From the NCBI GenBank assembly GCA_002633005.1, contig NMRA01000060.1, forward strand, positions 848,918 through 889,283: DNA of 40,366 nucleotides. The letters are read 5' to 3'. The notes below the pieces were generated by a model, which saw only the letters and a list, made by a program, of their open reading frames with translations, made no database searches and had not been told where the DNA came from. Origin of the DNA: Phoronis australis. Taxonomy: Eukaryota > Phoronida > Phoronidae. This document shows positions 1-13,000 of the stretch, one piece after another (the stretch's first letter is position 1; every line of letters begins with the position of its first letter). The translations under genes and the position numbers were made by a program.

Positions 1-1080
1 CAATAAGCGTCCCCTCCCCGTGAAATGAATTTTTCTAAGCGTTTGTTTGAGCCAATACAGTATACAGCTTTCCACCAAGGCTAGGTGATGCAAGACATTA
101 TTACTTGTTCTTTGTTGCATTATAGTAACTGGTCTTGGCTAATTATGATTTTATGGCCTGGTCATCCATTCAGCCCAAAGTAGTTCCAGAGGTGGCTTAT
201 CAGCCAATTATTCACGCATGCTGACTCACAATAGAAGCCTGATAAGAGTGAAGGTGGATAAATGTGGTGTTCCTACAGTTTCTTGTTTTAGTGGATGTGT
301 TCACGACATGATAAAATGTCTTGACATATGCATGTGTTGACATTTCTCCACTAGCCATGTAAACAAAGCACTAAATAAAGCAATGAACATGTCAATTTAT
401 TGAACCAGTTGATCTTAAGCTATTAGAATTTGCCAGTTCTTCCTAAACCAAAAAAATCAATATGAATCTGATCAAGTACTGTCTGAGACTATTTTAAGTT
501 TGTGGAGGACTGTAGAAAATTGTTCAAACTTGACTAATTCTATACGATCATATCACAGCAACACCTGACTCAATTGGGATGAAACTTCAACATGCTATGT
601 TTAATGCACTATTCTCCAAAATGTTCCACTTTTGCATGAAGAGCTGACAAAAATGAGACTTTCATGGTTTTTATGAAAAAATCAAATCTTGCAGGAAACA
701 AAATACAAAATGATATTTTAGGAAACTTTAACTGCGTTGTTGAGATTGTGTCTTGGAATATTTATACCAAGTGAAATTTGGTCATGTTATTGATACTGTT
801 ATTTGTCTTGAAATGTTCCTTCGTTGGTTTTTCATCAAACTAAATTTTAGTAAAAAGACATAACAATTAATGACAGAATGGTATGAGGTTAAAAATCAGA
901 AGTGTACTTCAGGCTTTCTAATTTCAAAAAATATTTATTTTACAGACTTAGTTTCTAAAGTTTCTTGTTAATTTGACTAAATGTTGTTGATGAGTGGACT
1001 GGAGTTTTTAATGTTTGAGTTGTATTCTCAGACTATTAATTTTGAAATATGTACTAATTACTCATGACTGTTATTTCCAG
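1..1080 (+). other. VPS18 intron (partial), no exon recognised
   Basis: This AT-rich stretch ends in an acceptor (TTATTTCCAG) directly before the first recognised exon. Read for an exon coding the missing beta-propeller, it shows nothing convincing, so it is probably all intron. Confidence 0.6.
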
Positions 1081-4000
1081 GTTGCGAGCCATGTGTGTTT
1101 TGAATGAACAACTTGTTTATGAGGACGTGTACACAGAGGTTGGTATTCTGGCAGGACTGCTCTGTTGACAGCAATATGCCAACTGCCCCCTTGTAGAACG
1201 TGTTCACTTGGTCTATGGTTCAGTGTTCTGTATCATGTTGTGTACTGTTCAGCTTGTACATGTTTTAGATGAAGTTTTGAGAGACTTAATTCATGTGTGT
1301 GCACTCTAGTGTTCAGTTTTAATCAGTATGTGCCTGGCAATTTTGTTTGTGCATATTTACATGTTGTGGTTGATAGGAAATTTAAATTTAGACGCCCATA
1401 TTATTTAACATGGAAAGGTGGGAAAGTCTCTTTGAGTTTTTACTGTTTCTGCAGTAATTCATTTTCTCCATATTAAATATTTTTCAGAAATTTGGCCACC
1501 TTTTAGGCTTGTGTCAGGACCCCCTGAAGGGCATCATATGGACATACACTGACCAGTGTGTTTTTAAGTACAAGTTGGTGAAAGAGTCCAGGTATAACAA
1601 CACATGAAGTTGGTCATTGTTGACATATTGCACACCAGCTAAACTCAGTTTTAGGGCTTAAATATTCTCCAGATATTGTGCAGGATGTCACATTAAACTT
1701 AACATACTCACGACAAAAACAACTGAGTATGTGTACTGTAATAATCCTGTTACTGTGTCGTTGTGCTAACATTTTTTTTTTCTTGGTTTCAACTTCAAAG
1801 CTGCTAACATGTCGTTCAACGTGATCATTGAACACGTGTCTTTTGGGGAGATCATAGGTCACATGACTTTCAGCGTGATCTTATGTGAAATGTCTGTTAG
1901 TGTTGATCATTGCTCACTTGTCCCATCATTATGTTTGGTTGTTCCTTCAATTAATTATGTCATCCCAAACTCAACTCTTCTCTTTGTTGGGGTAGAAGAA
2001 CGCATTGTTTGGTTGAACTAGTTTTTGAATGGTAAGCTCGTTAACATACTTCTGAGCCAAATTGTGCATTAGTGAAGAAAGCTTTATCATGCTCCACTCA
2101 GCGTTTGAAATTGTTTATATGCATTTCAAAGCTTTATACCTAATGGATGACAATTAAGTGATTAGCATGGCAATTGTGAGGGTCAGTGTCCTACGCAGGA
2201 GCTGGAGTATTGTGGGTAAATATGGAACATCACAGAGGGCTCGACGTGGCTACGGGCAAAGTGCCCGGAGTCATATGTGCATTAGTTCAGTCTGTCATTC
2301 ACTGTGCATCCTTGGTTTGTTGTAGGGACGTTTGGCAAATGTATTTGGATAAAGGCCAGTTTGAGTTAGCTTTGGCTTATGCAAAGGTAGGAACTACCAG
2401 CAACAGTATTTCATATCAGTATTATCATCAGCTTTGTTCTCAATGGTTATATTGGTCACAACTCTAGTTGCGAGCTACGCTTGCCTCATTTACTACAATC
2501 ACTTCGCTAAGTGACAGGTCAATACATTCAATACATTGTTTGCAATTTATGTGAAATGTAAAGTTCAGGGGTCAGTATTCAATAAGTGGTCTCTTCGCAT
2601 AGAGTGACACTGCAAATTTTACACAATGTGGATGACACTTGTATAATAAAATGTATATTGAATCCATTTAATCTCATGTGTGCACATTATATGTTTTTCC
2701 TTTCTGTCTTTGTGTAGGACAACCCTGTTAATAAAAACACAGTGTTCACAAAGCAAGCTGAGCATTACTTCACTGAAGGACAGTAAGTTGTTCCTTAGAA
2801 TTATCCTATAACATTGATCCTTGTTATTTTATCCAGGCATGCTTATTTTTCTCCATTTCTTGGCCACACGTGACTCACTTAGTCTGACACGATGCCGTTA
2901 CATCTACTGTATGTTGGAACCAAGTGCTGGTCAAGCATGACATCAACTCTATGTCAATCACTCAGTATAAGGGTGTTACCGTACTTAACACTTAGCTATA
3001 ACCCCACCTTCCAGCACATTTTTATTTTGACCTTTCACCAGTTATGACATTAGTTTTAAAATGTGCCATAGTCAAAATTGGTGTGATTGTCAAGCTTGAA
3101 AATCACTGACTGGATTAATGCTCGAGACGTTCTATAAGTTAAGTTGTCATGGCGTGTCGTTCTATAAGTTAAGTTGTCATGGCGTGTCGTTCTATAAGTT
3201 AAGTTGTCATGGCGTGTCGTTTTGTCTGCCAAGCAATAACCAAAAATCATCACTTCTCATCTTGGTAAATAGGAACAAGTTGAGACCACTTTGTAACTGG
3301 TCTAAATCAAAATTTAGTTTTTCGGAAGGCAGGTCTTTACTAAGTTAAGTTCTATAGCTCTAGATATTTGTCTGAATGCCGAGCATTGTTGATCAGGTTT
3401 TACCTAACCTTAACATTGTCGATAGTGTTTGTGTAAAACAGATCGTTCAATATTGTTGCTGTTTCCACAAATTTACAAACATTCTTTCCTGTTCGCTGTT
3501 CCTCAGATGTGTACAAAAATGTTGATATTTTTATAGACAGTGATTTATTTATATGAAACTGCATGTATGCGTTAGCCATGACGAAAGTACCAAATGTTCC
3601 TGTCATCAAATCAGGTCATATTAAACTTGTTCGTTGTTTCATCTTATTTTAACAATTTGGAAAGCATTTGGTAAAAGCATTGAATTTTTTTCATTTCGCA
3701 TCACCATTTTTAAGACTCCAAAAGTACATGGGAGTGGCGAGTCTCAAGTCATCCCTCTCTGAGGCGTATGTTTTTTCACCTCAGGAACAATTCCAGTGTT
3801 GACATTATGATTTATGAATTGATTAACTGGAATAACATTGAAGATCACATTAGCAGTGTTGAAAACTCAGTTTCATCACACATATGAAACGGTTGATACT
3901 GGACTGATCTGTTTTCAATTCAAACATAACTGTTTTCATTTCAATTTTTCCAAGGTATGAAAAAAGTGCCCTGCTGTTTGCTAGTACACAGAATTCATTT

Positions 4001-7000
4001 GAGGAGATTGTCCTCAAATTTATCAAAGTTGAAAAGAAGGATGCATTGAAAATCTTTCTTCACAAGAAGCTAGACAGTTTCAGAGCTCAGGTAAGCACAC
4101 CAATCTCTATCACATCCACAGAAACTTTTTTAAAATTTTGAGACTTTTAAATCTATTCTGTGCATGTAGTGTTCATACTTTCCGTCTGAAAAAGTCAATC
4201 ATGAAGCATGTGCACAGTTAGCATTATTGTATTGTGATACTATGAGTAACAGGCATAGTCTCATTCTGAAGCATGTGCACATTTAGCATTATTGTATTGT
4301 GATACTATGAGTAACAGGCATAGTCTCATTCTGAAGCATGTGCACAGTTAGCATTATTGTATTGTGATACTATGAGTAACAGGCATAGTCTCATTCTGAA
4401 GCATGTGCACAGTTAGCATTATTGTATTGTGATACTATGAGTACCAGGCATAGTCTCATTCTGTAGCATGTGCACAGTTAGCATTATTGTATTGTGATAC
4501 TATGAGTACCAGGCATAGTCTCATTCTGAAGCATGTGCACAGCTAATAGCATTATTGTATTGTGATACTATGAGTATCAGGCATAGTCTCATTCTGTAGT
4601 TATTTCAGGTACTTTAGTTTTGAGGGGGGTTTCATAAGTTGTGCATGAAAGGGGGAAGCTTCCTCCCAGGTTGTGCAGCTTTGCTACTGTGTCACTCGTG
4701 GATTTTAATTTGCTGTTTGAGGTGGAAGCTGTTTGAAGGCACTCAGTGCTGTAAGTAGAGGAGTAGGACTACTCTTTTGTCTGAATAATGAAATAGGAGG
4801 TGGAAATTAGCAATTCCTGTCATGAAACCTGTACTTGTTTACAGCCAGAATTATATTGGATTTGAAACCTTTCTGACAGAAACAAATCAATGCGACAGGT
4901 TAAAAATATGTGTAAATGTGTGAATGTATGAAAAATGAGAGTTTTTGTCTACTAGAGAAACTTTGTTGAAAATTTTTTCAAGAAATGTTGTAGGTACCTT
5001 GTAGGTATCATTCCGTTGTAAATGTTTCCCACTATTCATTTTGTGTGGTTAGTACAACTGCAACCGTAACAATGTGCACCCTCCTGCACATGGGCTCAGG
5101 ATGTTGCTGATGCTGATTACAGACCATGACTTTGAGTATTCTGATGGAGAAAACTTTTAAGTGTTGAGCGAAACCTTCATAACAGGGTAATGCTTTTCCG
5201 TAAAGGCCATGCAAATGTGATAACTTTGTTACTGATTTCATAGACTTTCCTAATGGTTTTGATCACGTTGTTACAGGATCAAACCCAGATGACTATGATT
5301 ATCACATGGCTAATAGAGATTTACCTAAATGAGCTGGGGAAATTGAAGGAACAGGGCAAACCCATGAACGATTCTTATGAGAAACTGCAGAAGGAGTTCA
5401 GGGACTTTTTAAATCATCAAAGAACAAAGGTACCGTTGTGAGTTATTCATTACCCATTAGCTTTACAGTAACTTGCCTGGTAGTTCTTAAAGTCGAATTT
5501 CTGCTGGTGCTCTCTCACTTTACTGTTGAAGGGAGCAATGTGAAGGCTTCAAATACAAACAAATGGAAATTCCAGGCACAAATTGTTGCCTAAATTTCTT
5601 GAATCAAATAATGCTAAATAGTTCAATTCAAAATTTGAAACTCTAATTTTACCTTATCAAGTTTAGACAAATCGCAATGAAGAAGTCAGTGGGAGTGCTG
5701 AGAAGAATCTCCACCGAGAGCTTGCTGAACAATTATTGTTCAATTATTTGAACTCATCATGAGTTCATGTTTGTACTTGGTACTTTTATTTGGCGGCTTT
5801 CTCATGATTATTAGACTTGGCCATTGGCTCATAGTTGTTAGACTACTAGCTATGTTGCTCAGCGCTTATGTAGATCACGATGAAAACATCCAGATGCAGA
5901 CTTTGATCTCATTACCTAGCTTCTCATCTTCATTTTGTCAGGATTGTGTCAACTACAGCCGCAGCACTGTGTATGACTTGATAGCCAGCCACGGTGACAT
6001 TGCAGACATGATATTCTTTGCAATGATTATGAAAGGTAGGCCTTATTTAGGGAGACTCATGACCTCAAGTAGCATCCATTTAGGTAATCACAACACCATT
6101 TTAGTTACCTCCAATAATGATTCAGAAACAGATTGCATACTGGAGCTTTTATTTCTTTCTGATGATAATGAGCAAAGACCAAGCCACTCTCCAGGTAGCC
6201 TGTTGGTTGAACTGTCGAACGATTCCACCATTGCTGTAAGAGTGTTAATCATGTGTGATTCATCAACCAATGTACTGTCTAGTAAGTGAATGTACCTTGC
6301 TCTTGATAATGACTCTGTTATTGGCAAAACAACTGTAAAAAGACTTTGGACAAATATCTTGCTGCATCCAATGTTCTTTGCATCACCATGCTTAATCAGT
6401 ACAGTAGGCTTCAAAATAAAGTGGACGACGTTGAAGTTATGATACTTAAACAACATGCAACTGAATTAATTCCATTTCTTCTCAGTTAATCTCCATTTCA
6501 GTGGGTGGGTTTTAGAAATATGCAAACACTAACGAGATTACGTCACAGCCAACAATGGCATGTATGATACGGAAAATATATATGTGTGATAATTCACGTT
6601 CAAGTCGCTTTGTGAAACTTCCCCAGTGTACACAGAATTACTGAGAAAGGGCATGGACACCCGCACAATATGGACTTTTTTGATTAGTTTGTTTTTGTCC
6701 ATTGAGGTTTTGTGGTATGTTAGAGGAGACATGGATTTGTATATGGAGTCCCTTTTTCTTTTCATATACTATTGAAATGAATAAAGGTTCAGCAGAGATA
6801 TCCCCAGTTTCAATCACAATTTTTTTTAAGTTACAGAATTTTATTTGTGTGGCGGGACGGCCTCTAGCCGTTAGTGCGAGTCACTACTCATATTCTGATG
6901 TCCATTGTGACATCTACTTGAAGCTATTTGTTGGCTTGTCATTGATATGCAAATGTCCATGTGGGCTCTCTAGAGACCACACTTCACAAACTCCGATTCA

Positions 7001-10000
7001 AGACTCACTCAAACCACGAGATCTCCAGAGAACCAGCATGGACATTTGCAAGGTCTTTTGAGATGCATTGTGGGATTTTATTTTTGACTACTTTATTACA
7101 AAAGAGTGAAGTTAGCCAAAAGATTTATATTTAAGGAAAAGATAAAAATTACTAATTTAGACATATTTGCACCCTTCCACATATTGAATGTTAAAGCAGG
7201 GCTTGTATATTCACTGTCAAGTGAGTTCAGCATGTATTTTCCAGATTATGAAAGAGTCATCAGTCACTACATTCAACACGACAATTTCAAGGAGGCCCTT
7301 CATATCTTGACCAAACAGAGTGATGTTGGCCTTGTCTACAAGTTTTCTCCCCTGCTCATGCAGAATGTTCCCAAGGAGACAGTTGATATGTGGATCCAGC
7401 TGAGAAATAACCTTGACCCTAAGAAGCTCATTCCAGCTCTGGTGCAGTTTGACCAAAACAGAAGCAAGGTAGTGATGAACACGTGACACCACCACTAGGG
7501 GGAGGGTTGGGGGTCTCCTGTATTATCTTTAACATTGAGACATTAAAATGTCTCAAGTTTTTCTGCTTGAATTCAAATCATTCCCTGCTAACTAGAACTG
7601 TTGGTTTGTGTAATGTAAAACATACAAGGTTATCCACAATGGAAGAGTCCAGTTGACTGGCTGGGTTTATGAAGAAATTCTTTGTTGTTGTTGTCGTTGT
7701 TGCATGCAAATTTATCATTTTTCATTCGTGAGTGTCTCTACATAAATAATATAAATTGCATTTCCAGGGCAACGAGGCTATCCGTTACCTAGAGTACTGT
7801 ATCCAGTACCTGAACAACCGAGACCAAGCCATACACAACTACCTACTGTCACTGTATGCCAAGCTGCAGCCAGATAGACTTATGACCTACCTGGACCTTC
7901 AGTCAACTGTAAGTGTACATATGAAGCCATGAGAATGTACTGACTGTAAGAATATAGGAAGGCAACTGGGTAACAGTGGTCCAATTAATTTGTAAGAGGG
8001 TTAGAATTTTTGCTTTAGTATACACAGCTTTTCTACACAACTGAGTACCACTAATTTCTTTATGCAGTATGAAACTGTGAACTACTCTCATTGTGATTTC
8101 GTCTTGAAAATCTTAAAGATATCTCAAACCTTATCCGCAAAAAGTATATATTTTTTGATATGTCATATGTGTCTAGCAAAATACCTTATCTTCATTCTCG
8201 AGGAACAACTTATACGAAATATATACCTTGTAACAAGAAAAAACATTTACACCTTGGAATTGTACAAGGGTGTGGAATTTTTTTACTCCTTATCCGAGGT
8301 CAAAGGTTATGGGATTGTCACTAAAATCGAATCTCCCGCCAGACACAAACCAGCTCCGTATGTACCCTCAGTCCTTTCATTTACCAAGTCGCCATAATAT
8401 TGCGTCAAAGACGTGTACATATGCCTGGGAAAACGAAGGCAAAATGTAGCTTTGATCCCACCATTGAGAACGAATGCTTTGAGTCGCCTCACACCTCTTG
8501 TAACTTTGTGTCCACAAACACAGACGGTCAGCAAGTTGTGCAAATATATAAATCCTCACTCAAATTCCTTAATTCGGGTAATTTGACCTTTTGTTGTTTC
8601 GATCTTGTGCTCACGACGTCCTGAAACCTCTGAAATGATTTCCGTATCCATTTCGTACTTAGGTTTCATATAAGTCTCCCATTGCGTGATTTGTCTAACG
8701 ATGAACTGTTTCTGTTTCTGTTTCTGTGGTGACGTCTGAGTGTAGGCACCGGGATAGTCTCTGGCCCTCCTCCGTCCAGTATTGCACACAATGTAAATTT
8801 GGAGATGCAACCAAGTTCGTACTGGTTACACACTCTTTGATCTTTTCCCCTGATACAAGTTTTTGTTGCATCTTCGTATTGCCATCCTCGCTCTGTGAGG
8901 CGCTTTGTTGCCCATCTCTCCTGCTGTTGTACAGTCTCGGCATCTGTAAGGGATTCACGCACTCTGGAGATTATATCTGTTGGTGTGAGGAGCAGGTCGG
9001 CATTCGGTTCTGCAATGCCTGCAAGCTCATCTGCCTTGACATTGAATGAGATGCCACAGTGTCCTGGTATATAAACACTGGTGAAGAGACCATTAATAGA
9101 GCTGAACAGAGGGATCCAGGAATCTTTCACATGACCAGTTTTTAGTTTTATGAACTGTTGACCTACTTTAAAGTGGACCACAATGCTCCAGCTTGACCCA
9201 CTTAACATGTTGGCTTTGCCTGTGACCTGACTGGACTCATGCCTTTGATGTTGATGTGGTTTAAATTAAACTTTTTAATGATGATTGAGTTAATTAAGGA
9301 CAGGCTGTAAGTTCCGATGACATGAATGTTGAAGTACTGAACATGGCTATAGGGTGTATGGATTATATTAACTAAAGACCTTGAGACTTTCACCTCTCAC
9401 GATTTAGTCGGCTTTTTCTCGGCTTCGGCAAATGTACTTATAATTTGAACTTGGGAACACAAATTCTCGAAAATGGCTTGATGAATTTCGCTGAAACTTT
9501 CCAAACATAATATTTATTCATCAATCTTAAACATTCTTCAATATAAATACCTATTTTTTGCGTAATGTAGCAAAGATAATTATGACTTCTAGTTTTTACA
9601 AAAATACTTTACGTTTTGCGAGTTGATTCAAACGAAAAGGCTAATCGAAAATTCCTAACAGCATTTTTGAAGTAACTGGTGAAGTTTTTATTTAAAAAAG
9701 GTTTACTTAAAATTGACCGAGGGGTTATTTTGCTATGAATGTACCTTTTTTAAACGTGGAATTTTGACTTTAAAGAGGTGTTAATGTAATAATGATAATG
9801 ACAAATAAATATAAAACACAACTTTATACTCCCTGATCTTTTTTTTCAGAAAATTATACTTTCACTTGTTGACCAAGCCTAGATTTTTTGATATACGGGT
9901 TAGAAAATGCTACTCACTAAAGGCTACTCACTAAAGTTTGAGATAACCTTAACAATACAGCAACCAAGACAGTTTTGTTATGAAACTCTGTGACATGCTA

Positions 10001-13000
10001 ACAGTCTGGCTTGCTGATTGTGTTCCATCTTTAGTAGTACACTCAATGTTTAGTCTGTACCATACAAGTATTGTTTGCGTAGGATCCCGAGGAAGTGTGC
10101 TATGATGTCAAGTATGCTCTAAGACTGTGTTCTGAGACTCACCACCAAAGGGCATGCGTGCATATCTACAGCACTATGGGACTGTATGAAGAGGCTGTGG
10201 AGTTGGCACTCAAGGTAACCAGCTGTCAATCATACTTCACTGTGGGAGGGTTATTAAATATGCTGCAGGCACTTCTGTGGTGCTTGGTCTTAAAATGGGT
10301 GTGTACAGTTGGCATGTTTATTTGTTTTAGTTAGCTCACCACAAGTATTGGTGGCAGAAGGCTTAAATGAAAACAAAGTTTATTTATAGCTGTCTCAAAA
10401 GTTTGTGCCTTTAGTTCCATTGTTGTCCATCAATGTTGACGATTGTTCATTTCCATTCAATGTTTTTAGTAAAGGAAGGGACGAGGTCAATAAATATGTG
10501 TCATGTCAGTGGTAAGAACAGAAGAACCTTACTTTTGTTTTTCAGGTTGATGTTGATTTGGCCAAGGTCAATGCTGACAAACCTGAGGATGATGAAGATT
10601 TGAGGAAGAAACTTTGGTTGAGAATTGGTAATTATTTTTAAATTTAATTAAAATGTAATTTAGTACTTCTTCATAATCAAAATAGTCCGAGGGCCTACAT
10701 TTTAGCTTCTTTGAAATTTATATTTCTAAGTTGTCTTTTATTCTGTAACCTGCAGGTGCAGAACGTAGTTGTAGGAATGTAGCAAGCAAGACCTGCCTGT
10801 AGCTGGATAGGTCCATAGTAGGAACGAACAAGTTATAAAATGTTCAGAGTGCATTTGTACATGCGTATGACCCATAGAAAGGATGAAATCATTAGATTAC
10901 CAGCCATGTCACCCCTAGTCATCACAAATCTCAACACTTCCCCCTGCGCTCACCAGTCGTCGTAAAGTGCAAAATCTATATTGCCACCTCTTGTGACCCC
11001 CTCAGTCATTTCAACTGACATTTAAAACTGATACTGATATTGAAATAATGGGACACCACTATGTCTTTGGTATTGAAATAATGTGACATCACTATATCAC
11101 TGATATTGAAATTATGTGACATCACTGCATCACTGACATTGAAATAATCTGACACCTGTTGTCACTGATACTGAAATAATGTGACTTAACTACATCTCCA
11201 ACATTTAAATAATGTGACTTTTGTTGTTGTACTACAGCTCGTCACGTTGTTGAAGAACAGAGGGACATCCAGCGAGCCATGGAGTTCTTACATGAGTGTG
11301 ACCTGCTAAAAATTGAAGACATTCTGCCCTTTTTCCCAGACTTTGTCAAAATTGACCATTTCAAGGTAAGAAGCAGTTGGCTTGCATATCTATTGATCCA
11401 AAATAATTTCAAAAACTTAAGGTGACACATTCTGTTTCAAACATGTTTAATTGTCTGAAAAAATCAAAATCAAAAAACCAGGTCACTTCTCCTAATGAAA
11501 TCCATATTGAAATTTTTGTTATCATGATAAAAGTTTATTTCTGTGATAGGATTTTGTTGCAGTCGCAGATCAACTCTCAATTGAATATTGAAATTAATGT
11601 TGTTATGATGAGGAAAGCTGTAAGTCCAATATGATTGGCTGCATAATCATAATTCTTGATCTTATGTTATTAAAGCAGTAAATGGATGAGAAGTGCAGTG
11701 AAGATAAACTGATCAGACTATAACATCTCCCTCTGTCAGACATATGTAGCAGCCATTTTGCTTTTGATGCGTATATGTGAGTGGGAGGCACAATCCTTAA
11801 GTGGTAAAGCACAACTAATTCTCTTTATGGACAAAAATCTTATCTTGATGAGGTTCAAGCAAGATCAATTTTAATCCAAAAGTTGGCTTTCTGGACCCTT
11901 GTTTGACTTCTCATGCCACTGCTTCTGATAGTTTTACATTCATTGTGTGCTCTACACACCTATACGGCACTGACCACTTCTCTTGTATTAATTTTATCTG
12001 TTTTTAGCTACTTTGTCTTTTTAGGTGTTGCTCAGTTTTTAAGTTGTAATCTATTTCTGTATGCTTATTTTTGTTTTTATGTTTGAAAGAACTGTTGATG
12101 GTATGTTGTTTTGCTTAGGTGTGCGCTAAATGATACACCTGGTTCTCAAAGTTATGTTTGAGTCTGGGAACAGTCAACAAGACTAACTTATTCAATAAAG
12201 TGCGTTGTCTACCATATATGCCATTTCCACTGTGAACTCCTAAACATTACCCATGCTGCTTTGTGTGAGCAGTGGCGCCACCTTGGTGAATGATTTACAA
12301 GTTGCTATCAACAATTTCTATTGATTAAAATAGGCAACAATGTATGGGAAAATATGATGAATGTGGTAGTACCAGTAGGAAAACATGTAAAAGTATTCAA
12401 GAAATAAAAATGACTTGTTATATTTCAAATGTCAATTTCTCTATTGCAGGAGGCCATCTGTCAATCACTTGAAGAGTACAACCAACACATTGAGTCTCTG
12501 AAAGTAGACATGGATGATGCTACACAGAGCGCTCAAGAAATCAGGAGTGATATCCAAACATTCAGAAACAAGTAGGTCACAGAGACAGTTATGGTGCAAA
12601 GTTAGCGCAGTATGTGACACAGTAATCATGATCGTAGTGTGAAGAGTTTGGCTCATTCATTTATTTACAAGTGTGAGAATAGATTACTGACTGCTACGTA
12701 ACATTCTTCTTTTAATTACTAACATTGCACTCAATGTAACTTTTATGTGATGTTAGTCATGTGACTGGAGTGATGCTCATTTGTTGATTCATAAATTAAA
12801 AGAAGTTTTAAACTTGTTGTAATCTTCTGCAGGTTCGCCTTCATCAAGAATGATGACAAATGTTCTGCGTGTGGTTTCCCACTGTTGACACGAGGCTTCT
12901 ATCTGTTCCCATGTAACCACAGATTCCACATCGACTGTCTCATATCAGAGGTGAGGAAAGCTGCTTCAGACTCTGGATTCAGAAGTGAGGGGAGCTGCTT

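Noticed and set aside
4203-4596. CRISPR array
   Set aside because: The units are contiguous 65-bp tandem copies without unique spacers, in an animal intron.
5759-6289. 176-codon plus-strand open frame as a separate gene
   Set aside because: It contains the VPS18 exon 5942-6035 in frame. The flanks read through the intron, and the splice sites and VPS18 homology define the real coding part.
6088-6456. 122-codon minus-strand frame
   Set aside because: It lies in a VPS18 intron, has no recognisable motif and shows no partner exons.
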